64,000 bases of DNA, taken from NCBI GenBank assembly GCA_934277375.1, contig CAKQTZ010000010.1, positions 1 through 64,000 of the forward strand, in the 5' to 3' direction. This document shows positions 26,512 to 35,705 of the stretch, piece by piece; within the stretch, counting starts at the first letter, position 1; every line of letters starts with the position of its first letter. This DNA is from an uncultured Coprococcus sp. (GTDB taxonomy: Bacteria; Bacillota; Clostridia; Lachnospirales; Lachnospiraceae). The notes beneath the pieces were generated by a model. It was not told the DNA's origin and made no database searches. It was given only the letters and a program-made list of their open reading frames with translations. Both the position numbers and the translations under genes were made by a program.

Positions 26512-27261
26512 ATGGAATTTAGAAAAGGGTTAAAGGATGGAATACCGATAGCACTGGGGTATTTCGCAGTAAGTTTTAGTTTTGGTCTGCTGGCGGTAAA
26601 TTGCGGACTCACAAGTTTTCAGGCGGTTCTCATAAGCCTGACAAATGTAACCAGTGCGGGACAGTTTGCAGGACTTAAGATCATCCTTGCGGGGGGAACA
26701 CTGGTTGAGATGATACTCACACAGTTCATAATCAATCTGAGATATTCCCTTATGAGTCTGTCACTCTCGCAGAAGCTTGGGGAGGCAGTGGGCATTAAGG
26801 AGAGGCTTGTGATCGCATTTGCAAATACTGACGAGATATTTGCGGTTGCCATGGGACATGTCAAGGAGTTGACATTTGGCTATATGATCGGCCTTCAGCT
26901 GCTGCCGATAGTCGGCTGGACGGGCGGAACACTGTTCGGTGCAGTGGCATCGGGGATTCTTCCAAAGTCCATCAGCAGCGCACTCAGCCTGGCGCTCTAC
27001 GGAATGTTCGTCGCCATAGTCATGCCGGTTGCGAAGAAGTCCAGACCGGTTGCCATAGTGGCACTTGTGGCTGCTGCTATATCATGCGTGTTGTATTACG
27101 TTCCGATATTCAAGTTCATATCGACTGGAATTGCCATAATCATAAGCACGGTGGCAGCCTCTGTGATAGGTGCTATATTCTTCCCTGTGGGAGCTGGGAA
27201 AGAAGAAAAGCAGGATGCTATAAAAAAGACAAAAGATAATAACGACGTGGAGGTGCAGTGA
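26512..27261 (+). CDS. azlC: AzlC-family branched-chain amino acid exporter subunit (249 aa)
   Basis: Multi-span membrane protein with the AzlC start GLKDGIPIALGYFAVSFSFG and the conserved TSAGQFAG and NLRYSLMS segments. It overlaps azlD by one base (TGATG). AzlCD pairs export leucine-type and other amino acids. It starts 8 bp after the transglutaminase gene, so it may be cotranscribed. Confidence 0.93.
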   Translation: MEFRKGLKDGIPIALGYFAVSFSFGLLAVNCGLTSFQAVLISLTNVTSAGQFAGLKIILAGGTLVEMILTQFIINLRYSLMSLSLSQKLGEAVGIKERLVIAFANTDEIFAVAMGHVKELTFGYMIGLQLLPIVGWTGGTLFGAVASGILPKSISSALSLALYGMFVAIVMPVAKKSRPVAIVALVAAAISCVLYYVPIFKFISTGIAIIISTVAASVIGAIFFPVGAGKEEKQDAIKKTKDNNDVEVQ

Positions 27262-27569
27262 TGAATATATACATATATATAATAACCATGGCGGTCGTCA
27301 CTTACCTCATAAGAATGGTGCCGCTTGTGGCGTTCCGCAAGAAGATAGAGAACAAATTTGTCAATTCATTCCTCTACTATGTGCCGTATTCGTGTCTCAC
27401 GGCGTTGACGCTTCCGTCCATTTTATACAGTACGGAGAGCATCATAAGCGCTGTGTGCGGATTTGTGGTTGCACTCATACTTGGAATAAAGCAGAAGGGA
27501 CTTATAGTTGTCGCTGCTGCTGCATGTGTGACTGTGTTCGTGGTGGAGTGGATATTGAAGCTGATGTAG
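27261..27569 (+). CDS. azlD: AzlD-family membrane subunit (102 aa)
   Basis: Start at ATG 27261, overlapping the azlC stop; GGAGGTG lies upstream. Four short hydrophobic helices and the family block YLIRMVPLVAFRKKIENKFV then VPYSCLTALTLPSI. Usual length for AzlD. Works with AzlC in amino acid efflux. Confidence 0.93.
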   Translation: MNIYIYIITMAVVTYLIRMVPLVAFRKKIENKFVNSFLYYVPYSCLTALTLPSILYSTESIISAVCGFVVALILGIKQKGLIVVAAAACVTVFVVEWILKLM

Positions 27570-27651
27570 AATTTATGAATTGGAGTTACTTAGACATAGT
27601 TGTTTGAATTTATATAAGAAGGAGGCAGGCAGGGATACCTGCAGATAATAT

Positions 27652-28671
27652 ATGAGATTTCCGAAATTTATAAAAAGAGGTGATGCGATAGGTTTCGTTG
27701 CGCCATCATTTGGCTGTGATACGGAGCCGTATAAGACTGCCTTTGGCAGGGCGCAGGAGAACTTCAGGAATATGGGCTTTGGTATACAGATCGGGCCAAA
27801 TTGTTATACCGGTGAAGGCATAGGAATCAGCAATAAGCCTGAGCTGTGCGGGCAGGAGATAAATGACTATTACACATCGGAGAAGAACGATGCACTCATA
27901 TCCTGCGGCGGCGGAGAGCTCATGTGTGAGATACTTAACTATGTTGATTTTGACAGGCTGAGGGCAGCAGATCCGAAGTGGTTCATGGGATATTCGGACA
28001 ACACGAACCTCACGTTCCTGCTCACAACACTGTGCGACACGGCATCTATATATGGTCCGTGCGCGGCGGCATTTGGACAGGAGCCGTGGCACCGATCAGT
28101 TGCGGATGCTATGGCGGTCCTTCAGGGACAGAAACTGTCATTTGCCGGATACGACGGATGGGAGAAGGAGTCCCTCAGGGATGAGGAGCATCCATTCCTG
28201 CCGTATAACATCACGGAGCCGAGGGTGATAAAGGGATATCCAGAGAAGTTCCAGGTGAGCGGACGAATGATAGGCGGCTGCATGGACTGTCTGGTGAACC
28301 TTATAGGAACAAAGTTTGACCGTGTTGGCGAATTCCTTGAGAGATATAAGGATGATGGTTTTATCTGGTTCCTCGAGTCCTGCGATCTGAACGTCATGTC
28401 CATAAGACGTGCTATGTGGCAGATGGACAACGGTGGTTGGTTCAGATACTGTAAGGGCTTTATGATCGGCAGACCGCTGCAGTTCGGACAGGAGATGATG
28501 GGTCTTGACCAGTATCAGGCTGTGCTGGGAATCATTGGAAAGTATGATGTACCGGTTGTGATGGATGTGGACCTTGGACATTTGTCACCGATGATGCCAG
28601 TGGTATGCGGCAGCATGGGAACTCTTATGGTGGATGGTCAGGATATGAGCCTTTCCATGGAGATGAGGTAG
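27652..28671 (+). CDS. S66 family LD-carboxypeptidase / MccF-like peptidase (339 aa)
   Basis: The N-terminal GDAIGFVAPSFG strand and the catalytic serine in WFMGYSDNTNLTFLL (about residue 114) match peptidase S66, as do the later Glu (WFLESCDLN) and His (DLGHLSP) positions. Such enzymes trim the murein tetrapeptide or inactivate microcin-C-like antibiotics. The sequence alone does not separate the two. The start has AAGGAGG about 25 bp upstream, a longer spacing than usual, with a weaker site nearer. Confidence 0.88.
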   Translation: MRFPKFIKRGDAIGFVAPSFGCDTEPYKTAFGRAQENFRNMGFGIQIGPNCYTGEGIGISNKPELCGQEINDYYTSEKNDALISCGGGELMCEILNYVDFDRLRAADPKWFMGYSDNTNLTFLLTTLCDTASIYGPCAAAFGQEPWHRSVADAMAVLQGQKLSFAGYDGWEKESLRDEEHPFLPYNITEPRVIKGYPEKFQVSGRMIGGCMDCLVNLIGTKFDRVGEFLERYKDDGFIWFLESCDLNVMSIRRAMWQMDNGGWFRYCKGFMIGRPLQFGQEMMGLDQYQAVLGIIGKYDVPVVMDVDLGHLSPMMPVVCGSMGTLMVDGQDMSLSMEMR

Positions 28672-28804
28672 TGAGAAGCCTGTTGGCTGTTTGATTGGCT
28701 GAAAATGGCTGAAAAAATAAAGGCAAAAAATAAAAAATACTATTGTGAAAAAAAATATATCGTGCTACACTAGGTGGCAGATATGACAAAGGCATAGACG
28801 GAAA

Positions 28805-29066
28805 GAGTAGTGTGGTGGAGGCATCCAGAGAGAGCTGCATATGTGAATCAGATAGAGATCAGTCAGAGAAAACAGACAGAGATCAGATATTAATTCTGAA
28901 CATATGGTGGGAGCAGCTTATGATATATCACATGAAGACCACTCCCGAGCCGTGCGCGATATAAGCGTCACCGCGTAGCTGCGTTAAAGGCATAATTGAG
29001 TTAAAAGTTAAGGTGGAAACGTGCATACGCACCCTTAGATAGATTATATCTAGGGGTGCTTTTTTA
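28805..29066 (+). promoter_or_regulatory. T-box leader of thrS
   Basis: Stem I base: GAGAGAGCTGC (about 28827) pairs with GCAGCTT at 28913-28919, next to the typical GGTGG. The codon ACA at 28900-28902 (in CTGAACATATGG) is a plausible Thr specifier. The T-box proper is AAGGTGGAAACGTGC around 29010-29024. The terminator hairpin GCACCCTTAGATA / TATCTAGGGGTGC with a T6 run follows (about 29029-29066). Uncharged tRNA-Thr would stabilise the antiterminator and switch on thrS. Specifier identity is inference. Confidence 0.85.
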
Positions 29067-29175
29067 GTTGATACAGGAAGCTCATGTATAACCAGACGCC
29101 GGGCAGAATATATATTGATGTCTGCTGCGTCTGCAACGTATTTTCACTTTATAAGAAGTAAAAAGGAGAACTGAC

Positions 29176-30939
29176 ATGGTTAATTTCAAAGAAGACGAAC
29201 AGCTTAAGACACTGAATCATTCCTGTGCACATCTTATGGCACAGGCTATCAAGCATCTGTACCCACAGGCAAAGTTCTGGGTAGGACCAGTAGTTGCTGA
29301 AGGATTCTACTACGATGTAGATCTCGGCGATGACGTTATCAGAGGCGAGGAAGATCTCGCAGCTATCGAGAAAGAGATGAAGAAGGTTGCCAAGAGCGGC
29401 AAGAAGATCATCCGCAAGGAGATATCCAAGGAAGAAGCTCTTGAGATGTTCAAGGATGACGAGTACAAGCTCGATCTTATAAATGGACTTGAGGATGGAA
29501 CGATTACATGCTATGAGCAGGGTGATTTCACAGACCTCTGCCGTGGACCTCATGTAGACAATGTAAAGCTTTGCCGTAACTTCAAGCTCATCAGACATTC
29601 AGGAGCTTACTGGAAGGGCGACAGCAAGAACAAGGTTCTCCAGAGAATATACGGTGTGTGCTTCCCTACAAAGGAGGAGCTTGAGGAGCATCTTCAGTTA
29701 CTTGAGGAGGCAAAGGAGAGAGACCACAGAAAGATCGGCAAGGACATGCAGCTCTTCATGGTCGATGACCTCGTAGGACGTGGACTTCCAATGTTCCTTC
29801 CAAAGGGATATACAGTATGGCAGGAGCTTGAGAACTATATCAAGCGCAAGGAGAGAAAGCTTGGCTACCTCCACGTTATGACACCTTGTGTAGGTACAGT
29901 AAACCTCTACAAGACATCAGGTCACTGGGATCACTACAAGGACAACATGTTCCCTGCAATGGAGATGGAGGGAGAGTCATTTGTACTTCGTCCAATGAAC
30001 TGCCCACACCACATGATGATATATGCAAACAAGATGCACTCATATAAGGATCTTCCTATCAGGATCGCTGAGATCGCACACGACTTCAGATTTGAGGCAA
30101 GTGGTACACTCAAGGGTATTGAGAGAGGAAGACACTTCTGTCAGAACGATTCACATATATTTGTGACACCAGACCAGATCGAGGAAGAATTTGCAGGAGT
30201 TGTTAAGCTCATATTTGACACATACAAGGATTTCGGAATCACAGATTACAGATGCGTACTGTCACTCCGTGACCCAGAGGACAAGGTAAAATATCACGAT
30301 GACGATGAGATGTGGAACACAGCAGAGAACGCTCTCAGAAAAGTTCTTGATGATATAGGAATTGATTACACAGAGGAGATCGGTGAGGCTGCATTCTACG
30401 GACCAAAGCTTGATGTAAATGTTAAGCCGGCCGTAGGAAATGAGTACACACTCTCGACATGTCAGCTCGACTTCTGTCTGCCAGCCAAGTTCGATCTGAA
30501 GTATATCGACAAGGACGGCGAGAAGAAGACACCTGTAGTTCTCCACAGAGCTATACTTGGATCTCTCGACAGATTCATGGCTTACATCCTTGAGGAGACA
30601 AAGGGCAATCTTCCAACATGGCTTGCACCTGTACAGGTAAGAGTTATGCCTGTAAAGACAGACAACGAGGATCTCATGGCTTATGCTCATAAGGTTGTTG
30701 ATGCCCTTGATGCCATCGACGTTCGTGTAGAGCTCGATGACAGAGCAGAGAAGCTTGGTTATCGTATGCGTGAGGGTCAGGTCCAGAAGGTTCCATACCT
30801 TCTCGTAATCGGATTCAACGAGGCTGAGAACGGAACAGTATCATACAGACTCCACGGTGAGGCTGACACAACAGTTCTTCCACTTGACGAGTTTGTACAG
30901 AAGATCGACACAGAGATCAAGACAATGGCTCACAAGTAA
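29176..30939 (+). CDS. thrS: Threonyl-tRNA synthetase lacking the TGS domain (587 aa)
   Basis: Class II synthetase. Editing-domain start LNHSCAHLMAQAIKHLYP (the HxxxH metal site) lies at residue 14, so the usual TGS domain of about 60 residues is missing. Motif 1 follows near 215, motif 2 at FRFEASGTL near 310, catalytic Zn ligands in PMNCPHHMM and later His, motif 3 in LGSLDRFMAYIL near 465, and the C-terminal anticodon-binding domain. Charges tRNA-Thr. ATG after AAAAGGAGA. Controlled by the T-box upstream. Its 3' end is present again at 32813-32961. Confidence 0.96.
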   Translation: MVNFKEDEQLKTLNHSCAHLMAQAIKHLYPQAKFWVGPVVAEGFYYDVDLGDDVIRGEEDLAAIEKEMKKVAKSGKKIIRKEISKEEALEMFKDDEYKLDLINGLEDGTITCYEQGDFTDLCRGPHVDNVKLCRNFKLIRHSGAYWKGDSKNKVLQRIYGVCFPTKEELEEHLQLLEEAKERDHRKIGKDMQLFMVDDLVGRGLPMFLPKGYTVWQELENYIKRKERKLGYLHVMTPCVGTVNLYKTSGHWDHYKDNMFPAMEMEGESFVLRPMNCPHHMMIYANKMHSYKDLPIRIAEIAHDFRFEASGTLKGIERGRHFCQNDSHIFVTPDQIEEEFAGVVKLIFDTYKDFGITDYRCVLSLRDPEDKVKYHDDDEMWNTAENALRKVLDDIGIDYTEEIGEAAFYGPKLDVNVKPAVGNEYTLSTCQLDFCLPAKFDLKYIDKDGEKKTPVVLHRAILGSLDRFMAYILEETKGNLPTWLAPVQVRVMPVKTDNEDLMAYAHKVVDALDAIDVRVELDDRAEKLGYRMREGQVQKVPYLLVIGFNEAENGTVSYRLHGEADTTVLPLDEFVQKIDTEIKTMAHK

Positions 30940-30968
30940 GAGTGAAAATTTTACACCACAGGTTTACT

Positions 30969-31001
30969 TACCCTGTCCGCAAGGACAGGGTATTATTTTT
31001 T
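30969..31001 (+). terminator. Terminator after thrS
   Basis: TACCCTGTCC and GGACAGGGTA pair around GCAA, followed by TTATTTTTT. Confidence 0.92.
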
Positions 31002-31077
31002 ATAAAATACTTACAGGAGCTGCCCGCATGAAACAGCTCCCCTGATCCCTTAGAACATGGTTGAAGCTATATGAAGC

Positions 31078-32343
31078 CTAGTTTTGTATTGGTGTATGCA
31101 TTTTTTCAAGTTTTGCTTTAAGTGCCTGTATTTCATTATCCTTTTCTGCCAGAGCACTTGTCATCTCCAGCTCCTTTTCTGCCAGAGCACTTGTCATCTC
31201 CAGCTCCTTTTCCGCCAGAGCACTGTCTTTCTCCGCCAGCATCTGTTTCGCTTTCTCCAGCTCTTCCTTCTGCTGTTCTATCATGTAATGTACCGTATTC
31301 TCATCAAGTATTTTAAGCGCATCTGAAAACATACCGATTACCTCCTCGGGTCTTTCCAGATAGCCAGCCATATCTGCTACGATTCCTTCCAGCCATGGAT
31401 AGTCAGATATGAGTTCATCAAGTCTGTCCACGGTGTCGGTTGAAAGTAGGGCAAGCCATCCGTTAAGTGTGTTAATATCTCTGTTTCCTTTAGAATAATA
31501 ACTTTCCTGAAACACGTCAAGAGGAAGCAGATAGTATTCCTGCAGCATATCAAGTTTTGCCTTGGAGCTAAAAACGGTCTTTCCTATATGGACATATGTA
31601 TCCTTCATTGAATCTTCTCTGAGCTCCTTCGGGCTGTCCTCAAAGATGATTATCGTATAAACCTTCTTGAGATCTTTGTAAGTGAATGCATCGCCTTTCT
31701 CTCCCCTTACTCTGGCATACTGTCTTAGCAGAAGATCTGCCGAATAGCATGACATTCTCTGCGCTGGGAAGAGGTAGGATATCTTCTGTATCTCAACATT
31801 CGCAAACGAACCGTCATCGAGTTCGACCACTATATCCATTATCAGAAGAGAAGCACCCTGAAGCAGACTCTCCTCCTGAGTCAGTACATTTTTTATCTTT
31901 ACCTTTCGCTTTATTATGCTTCCGATGAAACTTTCGAGCCTCTCCGGAGTTATATCGGTGTTGAATAGTTTCTTGAAAAATGGATCGTATGTGAGCGGAA
32001 GAGTTTTCTTTCCGCAGAGAAAGTCAAGAAGTCTGGACCTCAGATTATCCGACAATCTTATGTATCTGTTGTAATTTTCTGGCGTTTTCTTGAGCTCTGA
32101 AATCACCTCGTATCTATCTTTGGGTTCAAACAGTATGCTTATATTATTGTGTGCGTCGGGCAATTTATCCTGTGCAGTGATGTCTGGAATATACAGCGTA
32201 TTATCGTGTGACTCCTCTGGTACAGTATCACGTATTTTATATTGCGTTCTGTCGGACGTTTTATCATGTGGCTTCTCAAGTGCAGTACTAGGTATTTTAT
32301 TTTGCGTCCTGTCAGGTGTTTTGTCTTTGTATTCTATAGGCAT
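31078..32343 (-). CDS. Rpn/PD-(D/E)XK 'transposase-like' nuclease (421 aa)
   Basis: ATG 32343 follows GGAGG with the same spacing as the paralog at 1-341. Residues 1-75 carry imperfect tandem units (DKTPDRTQNKI, DKTSDRTQYKI, with related spacers). The PD-(D/E)XK core is LLIMDIVVELDDGSFANVEIQ near 165-185 (D, then E-x-Q). The C-terminus is a coiled coil with tandem 11-residue units (ALAEKELEMTS twice, then ALAEKDNEIQ) encoded by an exact 33-bp repeat. Rpn proteins are DNA nucleases thought to promote recombination. It converges on thrS and adjoins a duplicated thrS tail. Confidence 0.8.
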   Translation of the reverse strand: MPIEYKDKTPDRTQNKIPSTALEKPHDKTSDRTQYKIRDTVPEESHDNTLYIPDITAQDKLPDAHNNISILFEPKDRYEVISELKKTPENYNRYIRLSDNLRSRLLDFLCGKKTLPLTYDPFFKKLFNTDITPERLESFIGSIIKRKVKIKNVLTQEESLLQGASLLIMDIVVELDDGSFANVEIQKISYLFPAQRMSCYSADLLLRQYARVRGEKGDAFTYKDLKKVYTIIIFEDSPKELREDSMKDTYVHIGKTVFSSKAKLDMLQEYYLLPLDVFQESYYSKGNRDINTLNGWLALLSTDTVDRLDELISDYPWLEGIVADMAGYLERPEEVIGMFSDALKILDENTVHYMIEQQKEELEKAKQMLAEKDSALAEKELEMTSALAEKELEMTSALAEKDNEIQALKAKLEKMHTPIQN

Positions 32344-32812
32344 AGTTCCTCCTTGTGATAATTATAAGCCATGTAAAATTTGCTTCAGGGCAAATGCAGT
32401 GGCTTATGCTTCGTGTCATCAAGCGGCAGATTGAAATGCTGCTTAGTATCCGGCCTCTTGATATTTGGATTGTTCTTGGGGGAATCAGCCAGCCATTTTT
32501 ATGATCGATTTCTCCCCCCGGCTGACTGCTTTTATAGATATGCATATCTGATATGCGGAATGTATCACCACATAAGACTTAAGTCAATAGGCCTATTTCA
32601 AAGACACACTTTACAAAAACGAAAAAAATACGTGTATTTTATTACACTGTGTTACCGTAAAAACATTGAATTGACTGAAAATTTTATGTCAGTGGAATTT
32701 TATAATTTGTATAATTTTCGGGGAATTTAGGAGAATGTTAAATTTGTATAAACTGCAGACAAATTGGTACTTTAACAATTTAACGTGGCAGAAGTGCCTG
32801 CCCCCTTTAGCA
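32344..32812. other. AT-rich spacer upstream of the Rpn gene, partly paralogous to 342-520
   Basis: TAGATATGCATATCTGATAT near 32533 matches the upstream region of the first Rpn gene. No gene is supported; the open frames here are short and lack ribosome sites. Confidence 0.5.
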
Positions 32813-32961
32813 CATACCTTCTCGTAATCGGCTCCAACGAGGCTGAGAACGGAACAGTATCATACAGACTCCATGGTGAGGCTGACACAACAGTGCTTCC
32901 GCTTGACGAGTTCGTACAGAAGATCGACACTGAAATCAAGATAATGGCTCACAAGTAAGAG
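32813..32961 (+). pseudogene. Duplicated 3' end of thrS (149 bp)
   Basis: Aligns without gaps to 30794-30942 (the last 49 thrS codons plus 3 bp), with nine substitutions. Seven are synonymous, mostly third-position; two change residues (F to S, T to I). The frame stays open and ends at the same TAA. It has no promoter, start or 5' part, so it is not expressed as a synthetase. The synonymous bias says it diverged inside a functional thrS, so it was probably imported from a related strain and not copied locally. Confidence 0.92.
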
Positions 32962-33173
32962 CAGATATGATAAATACAAAGGAGTCCTGCAATATATGTT
33001 ATTGCAGGGCTGCATAAAAAATGCCACACAGAGTATTGTAACAGCATTCAATAGGTGTTACACTAAAAAGTAACATTCAGTGATTTTCAGGCAGGGGTTG
33101 ACAGGATATGCAGAGCAGAGCAGGCTTAATGTAGCCTTTCTTTTGTATACCATTTTATATTCATTACAAAAAA

Positions 33174-33219
33174 ACCGGAGAGTCAGGTCGTATAGATTTG
33201 ATTTGACTCCCGGCTTTTG
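33174..33219 (+). terminator. Hairpin terminator upstream of the second Ig-repeat gene
   Basis: CCGGAGAGTCA pairs with TGACTCCCGG (one bulge) followed by CTTTTG. It lies just before the ribosome site region of the surface-protein gene. A shorter hairpin without a T-run (CCTGCAATA/TATTGCAGG) lies at 32986-33008. Confidence 0.6.
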
Positions 33220-33252
33220 TGTGCCTGAAAAAATAAAAAAGAGGAGAGGCCT

Positions 33253-35625
33253 ATGATGAAGGAGAGAAAAAAACAATTAACACGGCTGTGTGCGTATGTT
33301 ATGGCATTTGCTATGGTTCTGAGTTGTCTGATGACAGGTGGCTCTGTCAAGGCTTATGCCGGAACCGCCACAGTTCAGCCTGCAGGCGTACAGGCTGCAA
33401 ATGCAAAGAAGACCGCAAAAGTTGATAAGATATTTGTCAGCTCAACGTATAACTATGCATATGAAGGACAGAAGTTCAATGAAACTTCATTCCGGAAAAA
33501 CACCACTGTGAAAGTAAAGAAAAAAGGTAAAATTTATACCGTTAAAGCTTATACAGTGTCAGCACGAACATATGTTAAAGCCAATGGAACCGGAAAAAAC
33601 AAAGGTAAATTTGTTGTTAAAGTAACATATGGCGGTAGATCAACAGCAAAATATGTTGATGTTATTAAAGGAATAAAAGCAACATCAAACTTAAAAACCT
33701 TAAATGAAGGTGAAAAGCTTGATGCTAAAGCATTTAAAAAGTCCGTAACAGCAAAACGTGTTTTGGCAAATGGTAAAACAAAGGTAATACCATCTAGTAG
33801 TTTCAAACTGGTAAATCCACCATCAACAGTTCGTTTTAACAGCAATGCTTATCCTAATTCTGTAGGTGTTAAGATACAGTCAGGCAGTAAAGCAACGTAT
33901 GCTTATGTGAAAATAAATCCATTAAGTAAGATTGCCGTAACCAGTAATACAGTAGGTGTATTAAATGAAGGAAGCACTTTTTCCGAAAAAGATTTCCGGA
34001 AAAACATCACAGTAAGATCTTATTATAAGACATCTTCTGCTAATAAGAACATCACAGGATATACGGTATCTGTCCCAAGTAAAACAGTTAAACCGGATAA
34101 AAATGGTAAATATGTTGTAACCATTAAATATGGTAAAAAATCAACTGCCGTTCCTATCACTGTTAGCTCATTCAAGCAGATAAATGCAAAGCTCAACAAC
34201 ACAGCTTATCCTTTATATGAAGGAGCCACCTTTGATGCTGAAACATTTAAGTCAAATGTAACTGTGTATAAAACTTACACAAACAGCAAACGCACGACAC
34301 CTGTTACAAACTTTACAGTATCAGCAGCAAAAACAATTACACCAGATATTAATGGTAAGTTCAACATTACAATTAAATCTGGCAGTAAGCGGGCAACACT
34401 TGCTGTACCTGTAAAAAAGATTGACAAGTTTTATGCAAAACCGACAGAAAACTATACATTAAAGGCTGATCAGGCTTTTGATGAATCTGTTTTCAGAAGT
34501 AGCGTAAATGTAATCGCTCACTACGGTTCAACAGAAAAACTGGTTGAAGATTACACCATCTCAGTTGCAAATGGCACAATTGTCAAAGCTGACGAAAATG
34601 GTAAATTTGTTGTAGAAGTTATATTTGCTGGTAAAACAGCCACAGTTGCTATACCTGTAGTAAAAGCTGAAGACCCAACACCTGAACCAACAATATCCGA
34701 AATTACTGTTTCAAGCAATATACCATACTTATATAATGGAATAGAAGTTGACGACGCACTTAAAGCAACAATAGAAAACAGTCTTACTGTAACAGCAACT
34801 ATGTCTGATGGTAGTACCAAAACATTAGATAGCAATTTATATAAAGTTAGAACTGTTACACGTGTTGTTGTTTATACCGGTGAAAGTGGCGGATTCAGAG
34901 TTGATGTTGACTATAGCGACGACATCACAGGAAAATGCTATATTCCTGTCATTACTGGCATAGTAGTTCATCCAAAAGATACTTCGGTATCTTTTGAATT
35001 AACCAAAGGAGCAAGTTATACAAAGGAAGATTTCTTAAAGCTTTTTGATGTATTCGACATTTATGGCGATCAGCATGAAGAAGCTTGTAAAGAATATGAA
35101 TTTATTGCTCCAGAAACAGTCTATGCCAACGGTGAAGGAGAATTTGCAGGTCAATTTGTTGTAAAAGTCACATCAAACTCTGGTAACTTCAATTATTCTG
35201 TCTCATATAAGATAATTGATGGCGGAACTGTAAATCCAGATCCAACACCAATTGTTGGTCAGGAAGTTGATTGGTTATATTTCTTTGGACAATATGCAGA
35301 AGTATCATCATATGATACCTATATTTCAGTTTATGCATCCACAAGTATGCCAAATTCATTTGGTACTATAAAAAATTGGGGAATAATATATTGCCCACCT
35401 GAAGCTGAAATGGTATATGAAAAATGTAATTCTACTCCTTGTTCTATTGATGGTAATTCTAACATAAGTTGCAAGATTATACGTTTTGATAGTTCTTGGG
35501 ATTCGCTAGAAACAGCCACATTTAGAATATACGCAATAGTAGAAAATAATGGTAATTTAACTACATATTATAGTAAAATATTATATGTTGATAAAAATAC
35601 TGGAAATTGCTATTTTTCTAAATAA
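33253..35625 (+). CDS. Secreted Ig-like repeat surface protein, AT-rich paralog (790 aa)
   Basis: GAGGAGAGG precedes the tandem ATGATG start. Residues 1-35 are a signal peptide ending near VKAYA. About seven Ig-like units follow with the same EGxxFxxxxF and V-x-V-x-Y-G-K framing as the 704-aa protein at 906-3020. Alignable blocks include NYAYEGQKFNE, YVKANGTGKNKG, and SANKNITGYTVSVPSKTV. The C-terminal domain also starts at QEVDWL but then diverges strongly. Codon use is much more AT-rich at third positions than in the paralog, which suggests a different donor. No cell-wall anchor is seen. Confidence 0.82.
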   Translation: MMKERKKQLTRLCAYVMAFAMVLSCLMTGGSVKAYAGTATVQPAGVQAANAKKTAKVDKIFVSSTYNYAYEGQKFNETSFRKNTTVKVKKKGKIYTVKAYTVSARTYVKANGTGKNKGKFVVKVTYGGRSTAKYVDVIKGIKATSNLKTLNEGEKLDAKAFKKSVTAKRVLANGKTKVIPSSSFKLVNPPSTVRFNSNAYPNSVGVKIQSGSKATYAYVKINPLSKIAVTSNTVGVLNEGSTFSEKDFRKNITVRSYYKTSSANKNITGYTVSVPSKTVKPDKNGKYVVTIKYGKKSTAVPITVSSFKQINAKLNNTAYPLYEGATFDAETFKSNVTVYKTYTNSKRTTPVTNFTVSAAKTITPDINGKFNITIKSGSKRATLAVPVKKIDKFYAKPTENYTLKADQAFDESVFRSSVNVIAHYGSTEKLVEDYTISVANGTIVKADENGKFVVEVIFAGKTATVAIPVVKAEDPTPEPTISEITVSSNIPYLYNGIEVDDALKATIENSLTVTATMSDGSTKTLDSNLYKVRTVTRVVVYTGESGGFRVDVDYSDDITGKCYIPVITGIVVHPKDTSVSFELTKGASYTKEDFLKLFDVFDIYGDQHEEACKEYEFIAPETVYANGEGEFAGQFVVKVTSNSGNFNYSVSYKIIDGGTVNPDPTPIVGQEVDWLYFFGQYAEVSSYDTYISVYASTSMPNSFGTIKNWGIIYCPPEAEMVYEKCNSTPCSIDGNSNISCKIIRFDSSWDSLETATFRIYAIVENNGNLTTYYSKILYVDKNTGNCYFSK

Positions 35626-35679
35626 AAATGTTTAATTCAAATCGTCAAAACAAGACGTAAAAAAGTTCATATATATCTA

Positions 35680-35705
35680 GCAAGGCAGAGTTTTCTCTGC
35701 CTTGC
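35680..35705 (+). terminator. Terminator stem separated from its T-run by an IS insertion
   Basis: GCAAGGCAGAG and CTCTGCCTTGC form a perfect 11-bp stem with a TTTT loop. The T-tract that should follow is found at 37195 (TTTTTTATTT), beyond the insertion element, right after the second copy of GCCTTGC. Confidence 0.8.

Noticed and set aside
32380..32730. 116-codon plus-strand frame upstream of the Rpn gene
   Set aside because: No ribosome site, low complexity, and the same region is paralogous non-coding sequence at the first Rpn locus.
32813..32961. thrS 3' copy as a functional short gene
   Set aside because: It has no start codon with a ribosome site and encodes only part of the anticodon-binding domain.
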